NCBI GenBank assembly: GCA_029782215.1
Contig: JAKOVD010000081.1
Coordinates: 1-44,565, forward strand
DNA from: Chloroflexota bacterium
GTDB lineage: Bacteria; Chloroflexota; Anaerolineae; J102
Reading direction: 5' to 3'
Length of the DNA stretch: 44,565 bases
Positions 42,311-44,565 of this stretch are shown here, piece by piece; position 1 is the first letter of the stretch; every line of letters begins with the position of its first letter. Under the pieces are notes generated by a model. The model searched no databases. It saw nothing but the letters and a program-made list of their open reading frames with translations, and was not told the DNA's origin. A program made the translations under genes and the position numbers.

Positions 42311-44407
42311 ATGAAGCTCCCCACATCCTTTTTTGTCTCATCGCTGAAACAGGTCTTTGCCCTCCCCGAGTCGCTCGACGAGGAGCAAGTCGTCACGGCG
42401 CGCGTGCTGGCGATCTTCTGCTGGAGCTTCATCGTCTTCATGAACCTGGCGGGCATCCTCCTCCTGATCGCCTCGCCTGGACAGCCCATCCGTCCCCTTC
42501 TCGCCATCATCGTCGCCGGTTCGCTCTTTCCCGTCTACCTCGTCCTCCTCAGGCGCGGCAGAATCCGCCTTCTGAGCTACCTGGTGGTTGGGATCGGCTT
42601 TCTGCTGGTGACTGCATTCGCGTTCACCGGCGGTGGGGTGGATGCGCCCGTCTTTACGTTCTACCTCGTGCTGGCCTTCCTGGCCGGCATCACCCTGGGC
42701 GGACATGCCGTCTTTATCGTGGCAGCACTCAGCGGCCTGGCGGGGCTCAGCATGGTCCTTGTGGAGAACGCTGGCCGGCTCCCACCACCTCAGCACCAGT
42801 TCACGCCCTTTACGAAGTGGCTGGTGGCGATGAGCTTCATCCTGATCCTGGCCTTGTTGCAGAACTATGCCAGCCGCATGACGCGCCGCTCTCTCGCGAA
42901 GGCCAGGACGGAACTCGCAGAGCGAACCCGAGCTGAGGAATCGCTGCGGCTCGTTGCGGATGAGCTGCGCAGAAGCAAAGAGCACCAGGACGCCATGATC
43001 AGCGCCCTGCCCGATCTCATGTTCAAGATCGATCGAACTGGTCTCATCCAGGAATACCACTCTGCGGCCGGTGATCAGCTCCTGCTCCCCCCTTCCATGT
43101 TTCTGGGCAAGCAGGTGACCGACGTCATGCCCGCAGAGGCGGGCCATGTGATTATGGCGGCCCTTGACGAGGCGGCAGCGCTGGGTAGTCATCGTGGTGC
43201 TGTCTACTCCATCCCGCTGCCGCAGGGTCTCTCATGGTTCGAGCTTTCTGTGGCGGCAATGGGGAATTCGCATCAAGAAAAAGATGATTTCATCGTCCTG
43301 GTCCGCAACATCACCGAGCGCAAGCAGGTCGAGGAAGCGCTTCGTGAGAGCGAGCAGCGGTACCGCACCCAATACGAGCAGACCCAGGCCGCCCTGGCCG
43401 AATCACGCGCTCTCTACCGCGCCAGTCATTCCCTTTCCCAACTCCGGAGCCTGCCGGAACTGCTCCAGGATGCGGTCGATGCGGTAGCCGAATCCCTGCC
43501 CGCCGATCGCGTGTCCTTGTATCTTCTCGACGAGGAGGAGCACAAGGTCACCGGTGCCCTGGTGGGAGGAACAGGACTCCGGCACATCGTTGAGGTGGAC
43601 TATGCGGAGCTCTCAGGCGGCCTGACCGGTTGGGTGATCAGGGAACGCAAAGCAGCCCTGTCTCCCAAAGGTAGCCTGGACCCGCGTGAGAGTTCTGCCG
43701 TTCAGAAGCGGCGCACCGAAACGGAGTGCGGCGCCATTGTCGTGGTGCCCATTGGCTACCAGGACGCCATGATGGGAACCATTACGGCGATCAATCTGCC
43801 GGAGGAGCGCGACTTCACCCAAAGAGACGTCGACCTCATGACCGCCATCGCCGGCCACATCGCGGTGGCGATCGAAAACGCGCGCCTTTTCGCGCAGGCC
43901 CTGGAGGCATCGCGTCTGAAGTCCGAGTTCCTCGCCACGATCAGCCATGAACTGCGTACGCCACTGAACGCCATCATCGGCATGAATGGGTTGCTGCTGG
44001 AGAGCAAACTGAGCGAACGCCAGCGCGACTACGCCGAGACCAGCCTCAGAAGCAGCGAAGCTCTGCTGTCCATCATCAACAACATCCTGGACTTTTCAAA
44101 GATCGAGGCGGGCAAGCTGGAACTGGAGGACCAGACGTTTGCGCTGTCGGACTGGCTGGAAGACGCCTGCGAAATGGTTCGGAAGAGCGCCGCCGACAAA
44201 GCGTTGGACGTGAGCATGGCAATCGTCCCGGGCATCCCGCCTATGTTGGCCGGCGATGCGGGACGTCTGCAGCAGGTTCTCCTGAACCTGCTGACCAACG
44301 CGATCAAGTTCACCGAACGGGGAAGCGTGTCCGTCAGTGTGACTTCCGAACGTTTGAACGTTGAAACGTTGACTCCCCTGAAAAAAGGTAGCTTCAACTC
44401 GCGTTAG
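42311..44407 (+). pseudogene. Membrane PAS-GAF histidine kinase, truncated in the ATPase domain
   Basis: 698 codons remain. An N-terminal block of about six membrane helices (about 30-190) is followed by a coiled coil, a PAS-like domain (DAMISALPDLMFKIDRTGLI ... VRNITERKQVEEAL), a GAF domain (LPELLQDAVDAVAESLPADR ... DLMTAIAGHIAVAIENARLF), and HisKA with SHELRTPLNAIIGMN (His546). The HATPase domain begins (GDAGRLQQVLLNLLTNAIKF, the N box) but then reads ERLNVETLTPLKKGSFNSR and stops. The D-x-G-x-G, F and G2 boxes are therefore absent and it should not bind ATP normally. The break coincides with an ACGTTGA repeat and the apparent edge of an insertion sequence. The missing part may lie beyond the window. 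Confidence 0.82.
44350..44372. repeat. ACGTTGA-type repeats at the kinase break point
   Basis: ACGTTTGA, ACGTTGA and AACGTTGA follow each other within the kinase frame, just before it diverges. The wording matches the intergenic heptads at 32407-32427. Confidence 0.65.
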
Positions 44408-44490
44408 TTTGCGAACTGAGTACAATCAGGAGAAGGGTTGATGTCGGCCCTGCGGACGACGTTTGAGTGACAGGAAAGAAGTTGTGAAGC

Positions 44491-44565
44491 ATGTATCGGT
44501 CAAATAAGCGACAGCTACAACCAGCGTTAATCAGCAGCGTAAACGAGATGCCGGAGAAACGACGG
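44491..44565 (+). CDS. Transposase N terminus (partial) of an insertion sequence
   Basis: An open frame runs from ATG 44491 to the window end: MYRSNKRQLQPALISSVNEM and PEKRR. The (Q)PALISSVNxxPEKxR opening resembles the start of IS1182-like transposases I know (followed there by LE-SWA-TFY), but only 25 residues are visible. Upstream, TGAGTACAAT (44415-44424) could be its extended -10. The sequence from about 44383 differs in composition from the kinase gene, so the left end of the element probably lies at about 44380-44400. The family call needs the rest of the gene. Confidence 0.5.
   Translation, partial: MYRSNKRQLQPALISSVNEMPEKRR

Overview
The window is GC-rich and gene-dense, and looks like accessory plus housekeeping chromosome of a Chloroflexota bacterium (Anaerolineae/Caldilineae-like). 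That assignment is an inference. It rests on two very large MalT/LAL-type LuxR regulators, a plant-type leucine-rich-repeat protein, bacterial eRF1-like and DUF72 proteins, an SOS box of the Gram-positive type (which Dehalococcoides is known to use), and abundant heptanucleotide repeats at gene borders. Most genes are on the minus strand.

Layout. 1-6.6 kb: the 5' end of a LURP-one-like gene, a small unknown protein, and two tandem 913/914-residue LuxR regulators separated by a 143-bp MITE with 18-bp inverted ends and a 10-bp target duplication. 6.6-7.7 kb: a VapC relic and a DUF72 gene. 7.7-13.1 kb: a polysaccharide operon (two Wzz-like proteins, CpsD-like kinase, RmlA-like nucleotidyltransferase, unknown protein, RfbB) ending at a clear terminator. 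13.2-19.2 kb: ClpC, a bacterial eRF1-like (baeRF) protein behind a leader with a small upstream ORF and terminator, a duplicated palindromic repeat, MsrA, an EVE protein and a SRPBCC protein. 19.3-25.8 kb: MetC-like enzyme (+), TGS/uridine-kinase-like fusion, SSB with an SOS-type promoter, an acidic unknown protein, an M23 peptidase with a probably leaderless mRNA, and the LRR protein (+). 26.2-31.4 kb: a Phe/Tyr operon transcribed aroH-pheA-DAHP synthase-DAHP synthase-tyrA. It lies behind a roughly 410-nt leader encoding an aromatic-rich leader peptide flanked by two terminator hairpins. 31.4-39.7 kb: PPK2 (+, divergent from the aromatic operon), an FHA protein fused to a degenerate HtrA-like domain, PanE, an M20 amidohydrolase behind a terminator-containing leader, then lipA, a DapB-like oxidoreductase and lpd. 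39.8-44.6 kb: a DPM1-like glycosyltransferase, a pilin-like peptide, ComF and an orphan AbrB/VapB antitoxin, all plus strand. A membrane histidine kinase follows; it is cut off in its ATPase domain, apparently where an insertion sequence begins.

The most novel material is in non-coding DNA. (1) An apparent ribosome-mediated attenuator for Phe/Tyr synthesis has a run of Phe/Tyr codons just ahead of an antiterminator arm. (2) A uORF-plus-terminator leader precedes the release-factor-like gene. (3) Families of perfect 7-bp tandem repeats of different sequence sit exactly on the start or stop codons of unrelated genes and supply terminal codons. (4) There is a MITE, a tandem pair of palindromic repeats, a 110-bp nested palindrome and a repeat cluster upstream of tyrA. 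All were read by eye; no alignment, folding or database search was run.
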